A stretch of DNA of 40,943 nt, from assembly GCA_024654265.1 (NCBI GenBank), contig JANLIO010000055.1, forward strand, positions 1-40,943. Reading direction: 5' to 3'. Both the position numbers and the translations under genes were made by a program. Below, piece by piece: positions 39,103 through 40,943 of this stretch. Position 1 is the stretch's first letter. Every line of letters begins with the position of its first letter. The stretch comes from a bacterium. Its GTDB lineage: Bacteria; Patescibacteriota; Patescibacteriia; 2-12-FULL-60-25. The notes beneath the pieces are model-generated. The model was not told where the DNA came from, searched no databases, and worked only from the letters and a program-made list of their open reading frames with translations.

Positions 39103-39140
39103 GACGGCTTATTATTAAATAAATCCGTCACTTATCCACA
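39103..39140. promoter_or_regulatory. AT-rich inverted repeat plus a perfect DnaA box
   Basis: GACGG (39103-39107) and CCGTC (39125-39129) bracket an AT-only core containing TTATT-ATTA-AATAA. Immediately after is TTATCCACA (39132-39140), a perfect 9-mer DnaA box. Only one exact box is present, so a full origin is not shown; DnaA-dependent regulation of rel is another reading. Confidence 0.45.
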
Positions 39141-39145
39141 CCGTA

Positions 39146-39161
39146 TGGCACCCTGGTGCCA
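39146..39161. repeat. Short palindrome overlapping the large one
   Basis: TGGCACC-CT-GGTGCCA, seven-base arms. Its right arm shares GTGCCA with the left end of the 56-base palindrome, so the two structures compete. Confidence 0.7.
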
Positions 39162-39211
39162 GACCCCACAGTGCCAGACCCCGTGGGGTCTGGCACTGTG
39201 GGGTCTGGCAC
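39156..39211. repeat. Perfect 56-base nested palindrome built from a GTGCCAGACCCC unit
   Basis: Two 27-base arms with a GT centre, no mismatch. Each arm contains the 12-mer GTGCCAGACCCC twice (separated by ACA), so the whole holds two direct and two inverted copies. It could fold into one long hairpin or two shorter ones. The lack of a T-run argues against a terminator. The build is that of a palindromic interspersed repeat (REP-like). Confidence 0.9.
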
Positions 39212-39223
39212 GGAAGGAGGGCG

Positions 39224-39252
39224 TCGACAGAAAGTGGGTTTTTCAGTATTGT
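39224..39252 (+). promoter_or_regulatory. Probable promoter of the coiled-coil protein gene
   Basis: TCGACA (39224-39229), a 17-base spacer, TATTGT (39247-39252). The start would lie near 39259. This is inside the AAGAGGA ribosome-binding site, so the exact start or the promoter itself is uncertain. Confidence 0.35.
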
Positions 39253-39265
39253 TAAGAGGATTTTT

Positions 39266-40943
39266 ATGCCAGAACGTATTCCGAAAACAATCTATACTGA
39301 GCCGGTAAAACCGCCTCTTGAATCTGTGAAACCATTGTTAGAAGTTTCGGTTGATGCGGAATCGATAGAGCAAAAGGAGCGGGAGCGTGTGATTGAAGCC
39401 GTGATACAAGAGGCAGGTATTCGCGTACGTATGTCCGTGCATAAAGGGTGGATTGGAAGGGAATCGAAGGGATCAGGATTTCAGGATTTAGAAACAAAAC
39501 CAGAGGGTAGTCATTATTATTCTACTCCATCCATTGGTCATGTCGCGCAAGCAGTTGATCCTCAGATGAAGTGGGACAGCGACTTAGGGGAGCTTGCTGA
39601 GTCGTCCGGTATTCATGAATTTCTTCGCGTTGGGTATGGCTCTGATCAGAATGGTGTTGCAATGTATGGAAAGAATGATGCGATGGTGCGTTTTGATTAT
39701 TTTGTCGCAGATAAAAAATGGAGAGATTATTCAGGGCGCGCGGGCCAGCTTCTCTCTTCGGATATGGTGCTTCCAGAGTCCGTTGCGAAAGAGTTGTTAC
39801 TACAATTAGAGAAGGATCCAACGGTTTATCGTGAGATCATAGGACGTTTCATGAAGGAAAAGCTTCTTACAGAAGAACCTGACGCATGGGATAAATCTCA
39901 TGGCGTTGGCGATCCTTTGCGACCACGGTATGAAACATGGGATCCGGACGGAGTGGGGAAGGGAATGAAGATTATGGAAGATCCGGAAGTATTAGCGTGG
40001 AGCGTTGAAGAAGTTGTTGAGAACTCTCCGGATGCGGGCGAGCAATTTGCGAAGGATTTGGCAAAGGAGCAAGGCGCTGGGTTGGATGAGGTTCGCCAAA
40101 TTGAGGTGAGCGCGCAACAAGATGTGGGGGATGATCTTGTGGCGCGAAAAGCGATCAAAGAAAGTACTGATATTTCGGAGCGAGCGATTGCAGAAGCAAC
40201 GCGACATGCGCGGGAAGATGCGAAGCGACGCGTTGAGCAGAAAGTGCGTATGGATCAATCTTTTTTTGAATCATACGTTCCGCAGTCACCTCCACTTTTG
40301 GAGATTTTGAAAAATACAACGGATGTAGGAAATGATAATGATCGTAGGGAATTGAAAAGAACGATTGCAGAAAATGAAGAACAGATAAAAGAAATGGAGA
40401 GGCTGGCTGATGAAGGTGCGTATTTTGATGAACAAAAGGAGTGTGAGCGTACCGTGCTTATGCGAGAGCAAGCATTGAATAAACATCTGCTCAAAAAGGA
40501 TATGGTTGCGCGAGAGAATGAAAACCTGATCCATCGACTTGAGGAAATAAATTCTGAATTGCAGGAAAAGAAAGAAGCTTTGGAGGCATTGCAGGTAAAA
40601 GATGTACTAGATCCTTCGGATGATGAAAAGATCGCAACATTAATCAAAGATCGTGAATGGCTTGCAAAGAAGCGTGCGTACGCTGTACGAGGGATCGAAG
40701 CTGGGAATGATGAGCTGTTTGTGATCGGGCTTGCGCTTGCGAGCATGGACCGACTTCTTACAAAATCGAAAGATGAGTTAAATGAGATTCGTGAGTGGAA
40801 TCGTGAGCAGGAGAGCATGGGGGAGATTGTATCAAAACCTGATAAAGGTAGAGAAACGGGGAAAAAGGAAGAGCGAGAGACTAAAAATAATGAAGATCAG
40901 AAAGCGAAAATAGTACGTGAAGACAAGACGTCGGTCGTCAGAA
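39266..40943 (+). CDS. Large acidic coiled-coil protein, unknown function (3' end outside window)
   Basis: ATG 39266 follows AAGAGGA by 5 bases, and the frame stays open to the window end (559 codons, no stop). The N-terminal ~120 residues contain a mixed alpha/beta region (RERVIEAVIQEAGIRVRMSVHKGWIGRE), then FLRVGYGSDQNGVAMYGKNDAMVRFDYFVADKKWRDYSG. From ~residue 250 it is strongly helical and charged, with heptad-like stretches at ~300-335 and ~360-455 (RRELKRTIAENEEQIKEMERL; ENENLIHRLEEINSELQEKKEALEAL) and a Lys/Glu tail. No signal peptide or TM segment. I recognise no family; the look is that of a structural or scaffold protein. It is divergent from rel. Confidence 0.8.
   Translation, partial: MPERIPKTIYTEPVKPPLESVKPLLEVSVDAESIEQKERERVIEAVIQEAGIRVRMSVHKGWIGRESKGSGFQDLETKPEGSHYYSTPSIGHVAQAVDPQMKWDSDLGELAESSGIHEFLRVGYGSDQNGVAMYGKNDAMVRFDYFVADKKWRDYSGRAGQLLSSDMVLPESVAKELLLQLEKDPTVYREIIGRFMKEKLLTEEPDAWDKSHGVGDPLRPRYETWDPDGVGKGMKIMEDPEVLAWSVEEVVENSPDAGEQFAKDLAKEQGAGLDEVRQIEVSAQQDVGDDLVARKAIKESTDISERAIAEATRHAREDAKRRVEQKVRMDQSFFESYVPQSPPLLEILKNTTDVGNDNDRRELKRTIAENEEQIKEMERLADEGAYFDEQKECERTVLMREQALNKHLLKKDMVARENENLIHRLEEINSELQEKKEALEALQVKDVLDPSDDEKIATLIKDREWLAKKRAYAVRGIEAGNDELFVIGLALASMDRLLTKSKDELNEIREWNREQESMGEIVSKPDKGRETGKKEERETKNNEDQKAKIVREDKTSVVR

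Noticed and set aside
1..40943. CRISPR arrays, rRNA genes, insertion sequences with transposases
   Set aside because: I looked for regularly spaced repeats, rRNA-like sequence and transposase-like ORFs and found none; the only mobile-like signals are the tRNA-fMet cassette and the small palindromes.

Overview
The window looks like a chromosome segment of a Candidate Phyla Radiation bacterium (Patescibacteria; class not resolvable by eye). Evidence: a complete str/S10/spc ribosomal-protein cluster in bacterial order with no L30 gene between uS5 and uL15 (a known CPR trait), tight packing with many 4-base ATGA overlaps, few strong Shine-Dalgarno sites, several promoters placed so that mRNAs would be almost leaderless, Lys-rich or Gly-rich extensions on ribosomal proteins, and shortened versions of housekeeping enzymes (AspRS without its insertion domain, Rel without its C-terminal regulatory region).

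Layout. 1-4.1 kb: the end of an unidentified gene, a small PH-like membrane protein, a LOG-family protein, a bL28 gene on the minus strand, a site-2-type metalloprotease and a polytopic membrane protein. 4.2-9.7 kb: rpsL-rpsG-fusA, a Phd-like antitoxin-fold protein with its own promoter, then tuf-rpsJ. 9.72-9.95 kb: a promoter and a highly folded, gene-free segment that looks like a cis-acting leader RNA for rplC-rplD. 9.96-20.3 kb: rplC to secY. 20.4-23.8 kb: three accessory genes (a two-TM protein, a small Cys protein, a presenilin-like A22 intramembrane protease) separate secY from adk-map. 23.8-29.4 kb: ruvX, recO, asnS, two anchored extracytoplasmic proteins, aspS. 29.4-33.2 kb: a small minus-strand gene, scpA-scpB, a D,D-carboxypeptidase, a glycosyltransferase. 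33.1-35.0 kb: recQ (minus). 35.0-35.8 kb: a tRNA cluster. 35.86-39.06 kb: parA-parB and convergent rel. 39.06-39.27 kb: divergent intergenic region with a perfect DnaA box and nested palindromes. 39.27 kb to the end: a long acidic coiled-coil protein that runs out of the window.

The most unusual locus is 35.03-35.50 kb. The initiator tRNA-fMet gene is separated from what looks like its own promoter by an inserted stretch holding a copy of the first ~26 bases of the same tRNA (itself interrupted by a perfect palindrome) and a GIY-YIG nuclease gene with an in-frame TGA just before its catalytic Glu. Next in interest are the structured RNA upstream of rplC, the A22 protease inside the secY-adk interval, and the palindrome/DnaA-box intergenic region near parAB.

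Together the genes cover translation (ribosome, EF-Tu, EF-G, two aminoacyl-tRNA synthetases, Met aminopeptidase), membrane insertion (SecY), membrane proteolysis (M50 and A22 proteases), repair (RuvX, RecO, RecQ), chromosome organisation and segregation (ScpAB, ParAB), cell wall trimming and (p)ppGpp signalling.
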